DNA of 64,000 bases. Origin: Zunongwangia sp. ESRF-bin46. GTDB lineage: Bacteria > Bacteroidota > Bacteroidia > Flavobacteriales > Flavobacteriaceae. The notes under the pieces were generated by a model. The model saw only the letters and a list, made by a program, of their open reading frames with translations. It did no database searches and had not been told where the DNA came from. The DNA lies in NCBI GenBank assembly GCA_002631855.1, contig NTLF01000013.1:124001-188000 (forward strand), read 5' to 3'. Positions 34,994 to 44,013 of this stretch are shown one piece after another (the stretch's first letter is position 1; each line of letters opens with the position of its first letter). Both the position numbers and the translations under genes were made by a program.

Positions 34994-35038
34994 TTATAAT
35001 AATTATTAAGTGTACTGAAAACTACTACTGGGTACTTT

Positions 35039-35488
35039 TTAAGCACCAAACTGCCGTAAATGATGGTCCAAATGTTTATACTGCATTTTTCCCCATTGCT
35101 CATTGGTAAAACTACCAAATACTGGATGGGTTGGCAAAGGTTGGTTTTCGTCTTTTTGATTGAATTCTTCCAAAAGTGAAATCAGTTGTGTTTTTTCCTT
35201 TTCAAAATCTTTAGGTTCGGTCACTATAAATTCTTTGGCAGTCGGTAGGCTTTGCTTCCAAGGTTTATCGTTATACATCATTCCTTTAAATGTTTTCATT
35301 AGCAATCGCATAAAAGGATTTGGTTTATTAACTGATTTTTTTTGCAGAACAACTTCAAGTGGTTTTTGGCAGTGATGCATCATTTGAGGAGCGTTCATCT
35401 TACCCCATTCAGGTGGTTTGTTGGGGTCTACTTTTTCTATTCGTTGTTTAATTTCTGAATAGGCTTCCGAAGAAAATAAAGATTTCAT
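35039..35488 (-). CDS. DUF1569/DinB-like protein
   Basis: 149-residue soluble protein of the DUF1569 group, related to DinB four-helix-bundle proteins. The GKMNAPQMMHHCQKPLEV segment supplies a His cluster and YKHLDHHLRQFG at the end supplies two more His, a likely metal site as in DinB. DinB-type bundles include thiol-dependent transferases, but the role here is unknown. It is followed on the same strand by the paiB-like gene after a 45-base gap. Confidence 0.8.
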   Translation of the reverse strand: MKSLFSSEAYSEIKQRIEKVDPNKPPEWGKMNAPQMMHHCQKPLEVVLQKKSVNKPNPFMRLLMKTFKGMMYNDKPWKQSLPTAKEFIVTEPKDFEKEKTQLISLLEEFNQKDENQPLPTHPVFGSFTNEQWGKMQYKHLDHHLRQFGA

Positions 35489-35568
35489 ATACTTTAAAAT
35501 TAGATTTTGGCGCTTGCTGTTTTCAGTTTAAAGATACATTATTATCTTTAAAGGTTTAAGAAACTTAT

Positions 35569-36267
35569 TTGGAAGAAAAACCAACATCTTTTTCAATAAA
35601 AAACTGGAGTGAAGACGACCGTCCAAGGGAAAAATTACTTCAGAAAGGTCGCACAGCTTTAAGTGATGCCGAATTGATCGCTATTTTAATAAGTTCTGGT
35701 AGTCGTGAGGAAAGTGCCGTGTCGTTAAGCCAGCGTATTTTGGCTTCCGCAGAGAACAATTTAAACCAATTGGGGAAGCTTACGATAAAAGATTTAATGC
35801 AATTTAAGGGAATAGGTGAAGCAAAAGCAATTACCATTGCGGCAGCTTTAGAATTAGGTAGAAGGCGAAGAGCTGGAGAGGCATTAAACCGTAAAAAAAT
35901 AACTTCTAGCCAATCGGTTTTTGAATTGATGCAACCTATAATAGGTGAGTTGCCACACGAAGAGTTTTGGATTGTCTACCTTAACAATTCCAACAAAGTA
36001 TTGCAAACCTCACAGTTAAGTAAAGGTGGTATCACGGGAACGTTGGTAGATGTACGCTTGGCCTTTAAAAACGCATTACAATTAGGCGCAGTAGCTATTA
36101 TTTTGGCGCATAACCACCCTTCTGGAACGTTGAAACCCAGTCAGCCGGACATTAAACTCACTCAAAAACTGAAAACTGCGGGCGAGAGTCTGGATATAAA
36201 AGTTTTGGACCACCTTATAATAACTGAAAAAGCGTATTTTAGCTTCGCTGACGAATCTATGATGTAA
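35569..36267 (+). CDS. radC: RadC-type JAMM-domain protein
   Basis: 232-residue protein with an N-terminal helix-hairpin-helix (~45-95, LMQFKGIGEAKAITIAAALELG) and a C-terminal JAMM/MPN+ domain with E in GELPHEEFW, and HNHPSGTLKPSQPD (~182-195) giving the His-x-His and Asp ligands of the zinc site. The name RadC is historical; a repair role is doubtful and the protease-like active site suggests another activity. The start is TTG at 35569, just before EEKPTSFSIKNW; no in-frame ATG precedes the conserved region. Confidence 0.92.
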   Translation: MEEKPTSFSIKNWSEDDRPREKLLQKGRTALSDAELIAILISSGSREESAVSLSQRILASAENNLNQLGKLTIKDLMQFKGIGEAKAITIAAALELGRRRRAGEALNRKKITSSQSVFELMQPIIGELPHEEFWIVYLNNSNKVLQTSQLSKGGITGTLVDVRLAFKNALQLGAVAIILAHNHPSGTLKPSQPDIKLTQKLKTAGESLDIKVLDHLIITEKAYFSFADESMM

Positions 36268-36273
36268 CTACCT

Positions 36274-37563
36274 ATGCTGTTAATTTACACTCAAAAAATT
36301 ACCCCAAGAACAACCTATATTTTTAAGCATATTTGTATGCGTATTTTAGGGCTGGAGGTTGGTTTTACATCTGTGATTGAAGAATTGATTGCCCATTCCG
36401 GTCCAAAAATATCGTACGGTAAGCAACAAATGGGGAATGAGCTTTTTATTCAAAGTCAAGGACTGCTTACCGAACAAGGAGTTGAAAGTATTGATATAAC
36501 GGTTAAACCCTGGGAGGAGACGGTTTGCTTTTTTCCGGTTTCAGAAAAAAGTGCACTACCATTTGATATTTTTTCGGCAGGGTTTTATTTGTTGAGCCGT
36601 TATGAAGAATACCTGCCCCACGTAAAAGATGAGCGTGGGCGTTATCCGGTTTCAGAAAGTTTAGGTTATAAAGAAAAGTTTTTACAACAGCCAGTAGTCG
36701 ATGTTTGGGCCTATAAGTTTAAAAAAGTACTTGAAGAACATTTTCCGAGCATAGAGTTTTCTTCAAAGAAAATGAATATACATCCTGTAATTAAGGCAGT
36801 AGAGCCGTATGCGTATGAACAAAAAGGTATTTTTAGATCTTTTATAGGGTATTTAAGCGATTTGTTGAGGTTTAAAATCTTGCAAGTAACAAGGAGAACA
36901 CAAGTAATATTAGGTGTGAGGAGAGATCCCCATAACACTTTTAAGTGGATTATAAACAGAGCTAAACGCAGTAAAAACCCACTGTCTGTTTTCTTCTTGT
37001 TAGGGGAAGCGGCAACCTTTAAAGAAAGCATCAATACACATCGTCAAAAATTTAAAATGCTCATAAAATATGTAAATGATTATAAAGAAGTAGGACTGTT
37101 ATTTTCTATGGGTGCTTTAGACGAACATCAAATGCTGAAAAAAGAAAAAGAGCAACTGGAAGAAATAACGAATAGAAATTTGTTGAGTACCATGGGCTCG
37201 CATTATTTAGTGAATCTGCCTGATTTTTATAGAGACTTGGTCGAGCTGGAGGTTAAACGAGACTTTACAATGGTATATAAAAATACGGTGGGTTTTCGTG
37301 CGGGTACCTGTACGCCTTTTCTTTTTTATGATCTAGATTATGAAATTAAAACACCGCTTATTATACATCCTTTGGCAATGACTACTTTGGCATTGACCGA
37401 TAAAAGCGATATAGAAATTAACAAAACAATCGATACGGTTATGAATTCAGTAAAAAGGGTGAATGGAACCTTTTCAATGATTTTTAGTAATACCGACTTT
37501 TCTTCGGAAAGGGATAAAACCTGGAGGAAAATCTTTTCAGAAAAAATGTTTCAGCATGAATAA
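36274..37563 (+). CDS. DUF7033 polysaccharide-deacetylase-like protein
   Basis: 429-residue protein. The N-terminal ~100 residues (MLLIYTQKITPRTTYIFKHI, LPFDIFSAGFYLLSRYEEYLP) match the DUF7033 module, and the remainder is a polysaccharide-deacetylase-like TIM-barrel fold (HPLAMTTLALTDK, GFRAGTCTPF). The clear NodB metal triad (D, HxxxH) is not evident: only SHYLVNLP and a GFRAG arginine region resemble it, so catalysis is uncertain. It begins 6 bases after radC and overlaps the next gene by 8 bases. A link to surface-glycan processing is inference. Confidence 0.78.
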   Translation: MLLIYTQKITPRTTYIFKHICMRILGLEVGFTSVIEELIAHSGPKISYGKQQMGNELFIQSQGLLTEQGVESIDITVKPWEETVCFFPVSEKSALPFDIFSAGFYLLSRYEEYLPHVKDERGRYPVSESLGYKEKFLQQPVVDVWAYKFKKVLEEHFPSIEFSSKKMNIHPVIKAVEPYAYEQKGIFRSFIGYLSDLLRFKILQVTRRTQVILGVRRDPHNTFKWIINRAKRSKNPLSVFFLLGEAATFKESINTHRQKFKMLIKYVNDYKEVGLLFSMGALDEHQMLKKEKEQLEEITNRNLLSTMGSHYLVNLPDFYRDLVELEVKRDFTMVYKNTVGFRAGTCTPFLFYDLDYEIKTPLIIHPLAMTTLALTDKSDIEINKTIDTVMNSVKRVNGTFSMIFSNTDFSSERDKTWRKIFSEKMFQHE

Positions 37564-38239
37564 TTTAACCGATGTCTTTTTCGATTTAGACCACACCTTA
37601 TGGGATTTTGACAAAAATTCTGCCCTTGCATTTAAGCGTGTATTCAAAAAGCATAAAGTTGCCATAGAAACTACACGTTTTTTAGAAGAATATGAGCCAA
37701 TTAATTTAGAATATTGGAGGCTTTTTAGAGAAGATAAGGTTACAAAACAAGAATTGCGCCGGGGGCGGTTAATAGATGCGTTCGGTCAATTTAAAATAGA
37801 ATATCCGTTACAAGAAATTGATGCTATGGCAACATCTTACATAGATGAGTTGCCTGTGGACAATCATTTATTTGACGGGGCTATCGATGTGTTAGACTAC
37901 TTATCTCAAAAATATAGACTTCATATAATAACTAATGGTTTTCACGAGGTGCAGCACCTTAAATTAAAAAAGAGCGGAATATATACTTACTTTAAAACAG
38001 TAACAACTTCTGAAGAGGTAGGATTAAAGAAGCCAAACCCTGTTATATTTAAAAAAGCACTACTAAAAGCATCGGCAAATCCAGAAAGCAGCATTATGAT
38101 CGGGGATTCATTCGAAGCTGATATACTGGGTGCCAAAGCAATAGGTATGCAGACAATGTATTATAATTACAGAAAGACAAAAGCTATTGAAAATCAAATG
38201 GTTGTTAATGATCTTTTTGAAATTAAAAAGTTGATTTAG
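37556..38239 (+). CDS. yjjG: YjjG-type HAD pyrimidine nucleotidase
   Basis: 227-residue HAD phosphatase acting on noncanonical pyrimidine nucleotides. Motif I is FFDLDHTLWDFD (first Asp nucleophile), motif II ITNGFHEVQ, motif III around K in GLKKPNPVIF, and motif IV MIGDSFEADILGAKAIGM. The cap is helical, residues ~20-90. The WDFDKNS extension of motif I is characteristic of the YjjG group. It overlaps the preceding gene by 8 bases, so both are probably translated from one mRNA; the biochemical link between them is not evident. Confidence 0.9.
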   Translation: MNNLTDVFFDLDHTLWDFDKNSALAFKRVFKKHKVAIETTRFLEEYEPINLEYWRLFREDKVTKQELRRGRLIDAFGQFKIEYPLQEIDAMATSYIDELPVDNHLFDGAIDVLDYLSQKYRLHIITNGFHEVQHLKLKKSGIYTYFKTVTTSEEVGLKKPNPVIFKKALLKASANPESSIMIGDSFEADILGAKAIGMQTMYYNYRKTKAIENQMVVNDLFEIKKLI

Positions 38240-38286
38240 TAAAATAATCAAAACTTTAGTCCGTTATTATTTAAAATTCCCCACAA

Positions 38287-38832
38287 ATGAAAACAAACCT
38301 TTCCGTGCCTGTATTGCTTGTATTGGCATCTGTCTTTTTATCTTCTTGCATTAAAGATACCGATTTTGATGAGGCGGAAGCTATTGCACTCACACCAGTT
38401 GTGGAGCTTGATTTAATTTACTTTAACCTGACGGCTAATGATTTTTTTGATTCAACTACATCAAACCCTAGGCTAACGGTAAGAGATACTACAGAGCTTC
38501 CTTTTCTAGATGATGGTTTTGCTCAGGAAGATTTAAGAAAAGCAGACTTTCTTTTTAAATTTACAAATGGCATTCCAAGACGTTTTGATGTTGATTTTCA
38601 GTTTTTAGATCAAGAAAATATTGAAACCTACAGTACCCAAACAAATGTCGACCAGGGAACACCGCAAAATTCACAACTAACAGATTTCATTAAAATAGTA
38701 GAAGGAGATGACCTTATAGAACTTACAAAAGCTTCAAAGGTTGTGGTATCGGTAACCATAGCATCTTCTGATGAAAACTTAGAAGGAGAGCTTAACTTGA
38801 AGTCTAAAACTACTTACTACCTGGAACTATAA
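38287..38832 (+). CDS. Hypothetical lipoprotein
   Basis: 181-residue protein not recognised. A signal peptide ends in a lipobox LSSC (C21). The mature part is acidic and beta-rich, with DDFDEAEAIALTPVVELDLIYFNL-like segments (quoted loosely), and it ends in KSKTTYYLEL. It looks like a surface or periplasmic lipoprotein of Bacteroidota. It sits 5 bases before the DUF5723 gene, so the two are likely co-expressed, perhaps as a lipoprotein partner of that barrel-like protein. Confidence 0.7.
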   Translation: MKTNLSVPVLLVLASVFLSSCIKDTDFDEAEAIALTPVVELDLIYFNLTANDFFDSTTSNPRLTVRDTTELPFLDDGFAQEDLRKADFLFKFTNGIPRRFDVDFQFLDQENIETYSTQTNVDQGTPQNSQLTDFIKIVEGDDLIELTKASKVVVSVTIASSDENLEGELNLKSKTTYYLEL

Positions 38833-38837
38833 TACAT

Positions 38838-40250
38838 ATGAAAAATTTATTAATTTGTATTATAGCTCTTTGGACAGGAGAGGTGTTATCCCAAAATAAG
38901 CAAGTCCTATATGGTTTAGAAGAAGTACCTCAAAACCTATTACTAAACCCAGGGAGTAAAGTACCGCAGAAGTATCATTTTGGAATCCCTTTTTTATCTC
39001 AAATACATGTAAGTGGAGGTGCTTCAGGTGTTTCAGTATATGATATATTTGGTGAATCTAATGTTGATATAAATACCCGTATCCGTAATAAAATATTTGA
39101 GATGGATGACAAGGATTTTTTCACCATTAACCAACAACTCAATATTATAGATTTTGGCTGGCTTGCTAACAATGATATATATTTTTCAGGGGGAATGTAT
39201 CAGGAACTGGATTTCATAAGCTATTTTCCCAAAGACCTCGCTATCCTCGCTTGGGAGGGCAATCAAAACTATTTGGGTTACCCGTTTGATTTAGGAGAAA
39301 TTAGCATGACAGGCGAAGTGTTAACGGTATTTCATTTTGGCGCCAATAAAAAACTGAGTGATAACCTTACAGTAGGGGTTAGGGGAAAGGTTTATTCAAG
39401 TTTAATACAGTTTCAAAGTATAAATAATACGGGGACATTTACCACCCGAGAATCTACTAATGGGGTTAATATCTATGAACACGAATTGCAAAATATTGAC
39501 GTTTCAATGCAAACATCAGGATATGCGTCTCTACGCGATGCCGATGGTAGTTCCGAAGTGATCAGTGAAATATTAGGGCGTACTTTTTTTGGTGGTAACT
39601 TAGGTTTAGGTATTGATGTAGGCGCAACATACGATATTGGGAGGTATTGGACAGTAAGTGGTAGTGTATTGGATTTTGGAGCGGTTTTTCATACCAACGG
39701 AGTGGAGAACTATGAAGCTAAAGGCGATTATACTGTAAACGGGATTGAATTGATCTTTCCACCATTAGAAGATGGCGAACCGACTTTCCCTTATTTCTCT
39801 AATTTAGAAGATGACTTTGAAAATGAAGTAGGAGTGGATACACTACAAACAAGTTACACGCAGTTGCGGCCTTTAAAAGTTAATGGAGCGGTAGAGTATC
39901 GGTTTGGCCAACCACTGTCTGGCGATGCTTGTGACTGTTACAATATGGGTGGAGGTTTAGAAACAGGACAGTCTATAGGTTTACAGGTATTTAGTGTTTT
40001 TAGGCCAAAAGGGTCACAATTGGCAGGAACCTTGTTTTATAATCGTCGTTTATGGGATTTTTTAACTGCAAAAGCTACTTATACCGTAGACCCGTACTCC
40101 AATTCAAATGTTGGGTTGGGTATGGTTGCAGATTTAGGAAAATTTAATGTTTATGTTGCAGCGGACAACTTGCTTCGTTACGGGAATATTGCAAAAGCAA
40201 AAAGCGTATCTTTGCAGTTGGGCTTAAACATTAAAATATACGAACAATGA
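38838..40250 (+). CDS. DUF5723 family outer-membrane protein
   Basis: 470-residue exported protein, signal peptide ~1-19 (ending EVLSQ). The sequence is rich in alternating hydrophobic/polar strands and Gly/Asn turns with a terminal amphipathic strand (SLQLGLNIKIYEQ), consistent with an outer-membrane barrel of the PorV/FadL-like superfamily. The LLLNPGSKVPQKYHFGIPFLSQ segment marks the DUF5723 family, whose function is unknown. A Cys-rich CDCYN block lies near 365. It overlaps the next gene by 4 bases. Confidence 0.78.
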   Translation: MKNLLICIIALWTGEVLSQNKQVLYGLEEVPQNLLLNPGSKVPQKYHFGIPFLSQIHVSGGASGVSVYDIFGESNVDINTRIRNKIFEMDDKDFFTINQQLNIIDFGWLANNDIYFSGGMYQELDFISYFPKDLAILAWEGNQNYLGYPFDLGEISMTGEVLTVFHFGANKKLSDNLTVGVRGKVYSSLIQFQSINNTGTFTTRESTNGVNIYEHELQNIDVSMQTSGYASLRDADGSSEVISEILGRTFFGGNLGLGIDVGATYDIGRYWTVSGSVLDFGAVFHTNGVENYEAKGDYTVNGIELIFPPLEDGEPTFPYFSNLEDDFENEVGVDTLQTSYTQLRPLKVNGAVEYRFGQPLSGDACDCYNMGGGLETGQSIGLQVFSVFRPKGSQLAGTLFYNRRLWDFLTAKATYTVDPYSNSNVGLGMVADLGKFNVYVAADNLLRYGNIAKAKSVSLQLGLNIKIYEQ

Positions 40251-41077
40251 TAAAACAAATTAGTATACTCTTCTTTTTATTGGTAAGTATAACTTCATTT
40301 TCACAAAAAACTTTAAGTGATTACAGCTATGTAGTGGTACCAGATCAGTTCAGTTTTTTAGAGGGAAAAGATAAATATAAAATTAACTCACTTTCCACAT
40401 ACTTGTTTAATAAATTTGGGTTTAATGCATTTTTAAACTCTGAAGTCCCCAATGTAAAACGCTGTGATGGTCTTTATGCTGATTTAGATCACGAAAGCTC
40501 TTTTTTCAGAACCAAATTAACCGTAATACTCAAAGATTGCAACGGAAATATAGTCTATACAGGAAAGGAAGGGAATAGTAAGTTTAAAGAGTATAGGCGC
40601 GCTTATCAAGATGCTACCAGAAAGGCTTTTGAGAGTGTTGAGCGTTTAAATGTACAACAAAAAGATATAGAATTAGCTGGAGAAACTGAAGCCGAAATTG
40701 AAGTGAAAACCATGACAAATGCAACTATTGAAGATTCAAAAACTAACCCTTCTACAGTGAAAAGCTCTACTATGGAACCTTCAAAAAAGCCTATAAAAAA
40801 TATTTCTGTTAAAAATTTACCTAGAACAAAGTTTTTAAACTATACAAAAGGAGCAAAATCATACTTGCTTCGGAAAACAAATCAAGGGTATTCATTATAT
40901 GAAGAATCCACAGAGGCTGAAAATGGATTGGTGTTGACGGGTACTATAACAGTAACCAATTCTGAGGTGAACTTTAAAAGCACAGAAGGACAAATGTTTG
41001 ATGTGTATTTTGATGAAGACCAGAACCTATCACTTTTTAAAGGGGATGGGGTAGTATTGTATAAATTGGTGCGTTAA
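40247..41077 (+). CDS. Hypothetical exported protein
   Basis: 276-residue protein of unknown function with a signal peptide (~1-19, ending TSFSQ). The first half (~25-140) has a conserved-looking YVVVPDQFSFL, FGFNAFLNSEVPN and a RCDGLYADLD segment; ~140-190 is a low-complexity acidic/Lys/Thr linker; the last ~90 residues form a small beta domain (YLLRKTNQGYSLYEES...YKLVR). It overlaps DUF5723 by four bases and shares an apparent operon with the two genes before it. Its end overlaps the convergent rarA by 4 bases. Confidence 0.7.
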   Translation: MIKQISILFFLLVSITSFSQKTLSDYSYVVVPDQFSFLEGKDKYKINSLSTYLFNKFGFNAFLNSEVPNVKRCDGLYADLDHESSFFRTKLTVILKDCNGNIVYTGKEGNSKFKEYRRAYQDATRKAFESVERLNVQQKDIELAGETEAEIEVKTMTNATIEDSKTNPSTVKSSTMEPSKKPIKNISVKNLPRTKFLNYTKGAKSYLLRKTNQGYSLYEESTEAENGLVLTGTITVTNSEVNFKSTEGQMFDVYFDEDQNLSLFKGDGVVLYKLVR

Positions 41078-42351
41078 TATTTGTACTTATCTTTCCAAAG
41101 CCCTTTTAAGTAGCTTTTCAAACTATTTTCCCGAGCATTATTACCGGGTTTGTATAGTGTTGTTCCTTTAACTTCTTCAGGAAGAAATTCGTGTGGTGTA
41201 AAATTACCCTCATAGCTATGAGCATATTGATAGTCTTTGCCATAGCCAAGTTCTTTCATTAATTTGGTTGGAGCGTTTCTAATAGATAGCGGCACCGATA
41301 AATCGCCAGTCTGCTTAACTAATTGCTGTGCCTTGTTAATAGCTTCATAAGATGCATTACTCTTTGCTGAGGTAGCTAAGTAGATGGTGCACTGACTTAA
41401 AATAATACGAGCTTCGGGGTATCCAATCGTATTGACTGCTTGAAACGTGTTATTTGCCATAACCAAAGCCGTTGGGTTAGCCAATCCAATATCTTCTGAA
41501 GCTAAAATAACCAGCCGTCTTGCAATAAATTTTATGTCTTCTCCTCCTTCAATCATTCTCGCCAACCAATAAACAGCCGCATTAGGATCACTTCCACGGA
41601 TGGATTTGATAAACGCCGAAATAATATCGTAATGCTGTTCCCCAGCTTTATCGTATAGCACCGTGTTTTTTTGCACTTTTTGTTGTACCATTTCATTGGT
41701 AAGTGTAATGTTGTCACTTTTTTCTGAAATGACCACCAACTCAAGTATATTCAATAACTTCCGGCCGTCGCCTCCCGATAACCTTAGTAATGCTTCTGTT
41801 TCTTTTAGTTCAATTTTTTTCTTTTGTAATACTTCATCCTTTTCAATGGCACGTTTCAACAAAGCTTCTAAGTCTTCTTTGGTGAAAGGTTTAAGAATGT
41901 ACACTTGGCAGCGTGACAATAGGGCAGGGATTACTTCAAAGCTTGGGTTTTCGGTCGTAGCACCAATTAAAGTAACCCAGCCTTTTTCAACCGCGCCCAA
42001 AAGTGAATCCTGTTGTGACTTACTGAACCTATGGATTTCATCAATAAAAAGAATTGGATTTTTGGCAGTAAACAAACCATCGCTTTTTTTTGCTTTATTA
42101 ATTACTTCTCTTACAGCAGCTACGCCGCTGTCAACAGCACTTAATGTATAAAAGGGACGATTTGATTGGTTGGCAATAATGGAGGCCAGCGTAGTTTTTC
42201 CAATTCCGGGTGGCCCCCATAAAATTAAAGAAGATAAAACACCTGAGGACAATTGAGTGGTCAACGCACCATTAGGGCCAACTAGGTGTTGTTGGCTTAT
42301 ATAGTCTTCAAGGGTTTTTGGGCGTATTCGTTCTGCTAAAGGCGTATTCAT
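41074..42351 (-). CDS. rarA: Replication-associated recombination protein A
   Basis: 425-residue AAA+ ATPase (RarA/MgsA) acting at stalled replication forks. Walker A GPPGIGKTT (~46-54), Walker B LFIDEIHRF, sensor 1 GATTENPSF, and the sensor 2 arginine region GDGRKLLN. The C-terminal half has the MgsA tetramerisation domain (QHYDIISAFIKSIRGSDPNAA, ASEDIGLANP). The ATG at 42351 lies 5 bases after a minus-strand -7 box. It overlaps the convergent upstream gene at its 3' end. Confidence 0.95.
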   Translation of the reverse strand: MNTPLAERIRPKTLEDYISQQHLVGPNGALTTQLSSGVLSSLILWGPPGIGKTTLASIIANQSNRPFYTLSAVDSGVAAVREVINKAKKSDGLFTAKNPILFIDEIHRFSKSQQDSLLGAVEKGWVTLIGATTENPSFEVIPALLSRCQVYILKPFTKEDLEALLKRAIEKDEVLQKKKIELKETEALLRLSGGDGRKLLNILELVVISEKSDNITLTNEMVQQKVQKNTVLYDKAGEQHYDIISAFIKSIRGSDPNAAVYWLARMIEGGEDIKFIARRLVILASEDIGLANPTALVMANNTFQAVNTIGYPEARIILSQCTIYLATSAKSNASYEAINKAQQLVKQTGDLSVPLSIRNAPTKLMKELGYGKDYQYAHSYEGNFTPHEFLPEEVKGTTLYKPGNNARENSLKSYLKGLWKDKYKY

Positions 42352-42356
42352 AAAAG

Positions 42357-42364
42357 CAAAATTA
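42357..42364 (-). promoter_or_regulatory. Candidate -7 box close to rarA start
   Basis: Minus-strand TAATTTTG (TAnnTTTG) with its last base 5 bases before the ATG. If used, transcription starts at or just inside the start codon. Confidence 0.4.
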
Positions 42365-42440
42365 CAATTTTAAATAGCGCCTTGCACTGACAAATTATCA
42401 TTAATTTAGACTTAGGATTACTTTTTGTTACCAATAATTT

Positions 42441-43205
42441 ATGTCTAAAAAAGAAGGCTTATCATTTTATCCGGGTGTTATTTACGGGCCATTACTATTT
42501 GTACTTAGTATTTGGATTGTCTACTGGGCAGAAATACGCTTTGGGTGGCGTTTTAATACCTACGGTATTTATCCACAACGAATTGAAGGGCTGAGAGGGA
42601 TTCTGTTTGGCCCTTTCATACATGGGGGGTTACAGCACTTATTCAATAATTCAATACCATTGTTTGTTTTGAGTGCATCTCTTTTCTATTTCTACCGAAA
42701 TATTAAATGGAGAGTATTATTGATAGGACTGTTTTTAACTGGCTTATTAACGTGGTCTATAGGACGCCCATCGTACCATATAGGTGCAAGTGGAATCGTT
42801 TATTTATTGGCTTCTTTTTTATTCTTCAAAGGTATTTTTTCAAAACAGTATCAGCTAACGGCTTTGTCTTTGGTTGTAGTTTTTCTTTATGGAAGCTTAC
42901 TGTGGTATGTATTTCCTATAGACACAAAAATATCATGGGAAGGTCATTTATCTGGTTTTTTAGTAGGCCTGGCTTTTGCATTTATTTTTAAGGAAAACAG
43001 TATCCCACAAAAAAAATATGAATGGCAACGCGAGGATTATGACCCTGAAGAGGATGAGTTTTTAAAACACTTTGATGAGGATGGCAATTTCATTGAGACA
43101 ATTCCTGAAGCAGAAGAGATTGAGCCTAACGCTAACGAAGAGAAAACTTCACCAAAAATTACTTATTACTTCAGAATAAATTCAGAAAAAGAAAAGGAAG
43201 ACTAA
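42441..43205 (+). CDS. Rhomboid-family intramembrane serine protease
   Basis: 254-residue membrane protease with about six transmembrane segments in ~10-190. The catalytic Ser is in GASGIVYLLAS (~116) and the His in EGHLSGFLVG (~169); HGGLQHLFNNS contains the usual HxxxHLxxN oxyanion block. The C-terminal ~70 residues form an acidic cytoplasmic tail (many Glu/Asp/Pro). Substrates are unknown. It converges with rlmB and overlaps it by 4 bases. Confidence 0.9.
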   Translation: MSKKEGLSFYPGVIYGPLLFVLSIWIVYWAEIRFGWRFNTYGIYPQRIEGLRGILFGPFIHGGLQHLFNNSIPLFVLSASLFYFYRNIKWRVLLIGLFLTGLLTWSIGRPSYHIGASGIVYLLASFLFFKGIFSKQYQLTALSLVVVFLYGSLLWYVFPIDTKISWEGHLSGFLVGLAFAFIFKENSIPQKKYEWQREDYDPEEDEFLKHFDEDGNFIETIPEAEEIEPNANEEKTSPKITYYFRINSEKEKED

Positions 43206-43939
43206 AGTGATCGCTGTCGCACCACTTCATATAAAAAAGCTCCACAAGCAACCGATACATTTAAAGAATTAATTTCACCTAGAAGGGGTAGTGACGCTTG
43301 TTCATCTACTAATTTTAAAACTGAATTTGAAATACCTTTCCCTTCTGAGCCCATAACGATAGCAATAGGTTCATTAAACGAAGTATTGTACAGGTCTTTT
43401 TCAGACTTTTCTGTAGCTGCCACTGTTTTTATACCAGAACCTTGAAGGTAATAAATAGCATCTTTTATATGATCTACCTTACAAATGGGCATCTTAAAAA
43501 TAGCTCCAGCTGATGTTTTTACTGTATCACCAGATACAGGGGCACCCCCTTTTTTTTGAACAATAATGGCGTCTACTCCAGTGCATTCTGCAGTACGAAT
43601 TATGGCACCAAAGTTTCGTACATCGCTTATTTGATCCAAGACTAAGAATAAAGGTGTTTTTTTTGCCTCTAAAGCTTTTTCAACAACTTCTTCAAGGCTA
43701 ACAAATGAAACTGGTGAAGTAATTGCCACTACACCTTGGTGATTTCCGTTGGTTAATCTATTTAACTTTTCAACAGGCACGTAGTTAATGGTAACGTGTT
43801 TGTTTTCAAGTTCAGTAGCAATAGTTGCCAGTTTATCATTTTCTGAATCTTTCTGAATGTACACCTTATCTAATTCAGTATTGGCTTTAATTGCCTCTAA
43901 TATGGGGTAAATACCAAATATGTTGTCTTTTTTGCTCAT
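43202..43939 (-). CDS. rlmB: 23S rRNA 2'-O-ribose methyltransferase RlmB
   Basis: 245-residue SpoU/TrmH-family methyltransferase, methylating G2251 of 23S rRNA in E. coli. An N-terminal substrate-binding domain (~1-75, GIYPILEAIKANTELDK) precedes the knotted catalytic domain with the NFGAIIRTAECTGVDAI, VMGSEGKGIS and SLNVSVACGAFLYEV motifs. Normal length. The ATG follows a -7 box by 4 bases. It runs convergently with the rhomboid gene. Confidence 0.93.
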   Translation of the reverse strand: MSKKDNIFGIYPILEAIKANTELDKVYIQKDSENDKLATIATELENKHVTINYVPVEKLNRLTNGNHQGVVAITSPVSFVSLEEVVEKALEAKKTPLFLVLDQISDVRNFGAIIRTAECTGVDAIIVQKKGGAPVSGDTVKTSAGAIFKMPICKVDHIKDAIYYLQGSGIKTVAATEKSEKDLYNTSFNEPIAIVMGSEGKGISNSVLKLVDEQASLPLLGEINSLNVSVACGAFLYEVVRQRSL

Positions 43940-43943
43940 AGTG

Positions 43944-43951
43944 CAAAAGTA
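43944..43951 (-). promoter_or_regulatory. Candidate -7 box close to rlmB start
   Basis: Minus-strand TACTTTTG followed by CACT and the ATG at 43939, leaving only 4 bases between box and start codon. A leaderless mRNA is likely if it is used. Confidence 0.42.
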
Positions 43952-43957
43952 AAAAAT

Positions 43958-43986
43958 AAAGGCTATACTTTTTAGGTATAGCCTTT
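43958..43986 (-). terminator. Terminator after susD-like gene
   Basis: AAAGGCTATAC (43958-43968) and GTATAGCCTTT (43976-43986) form an 11-base stem with a 7-base loop; on the minus strand the right flank is ATTTTTT. It separates the SusCD pair from rlmB on the same strand. Confidence 0.82.
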
Positions 43987-44013
43987 AATTAATTTATAAT
44001 AGCTTATTATTGA

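Noticed and set aside
35548-35555. TATCTTTA before radC as promoter
   Set aside because: Final G missing and no -33 partner; left unassigned.
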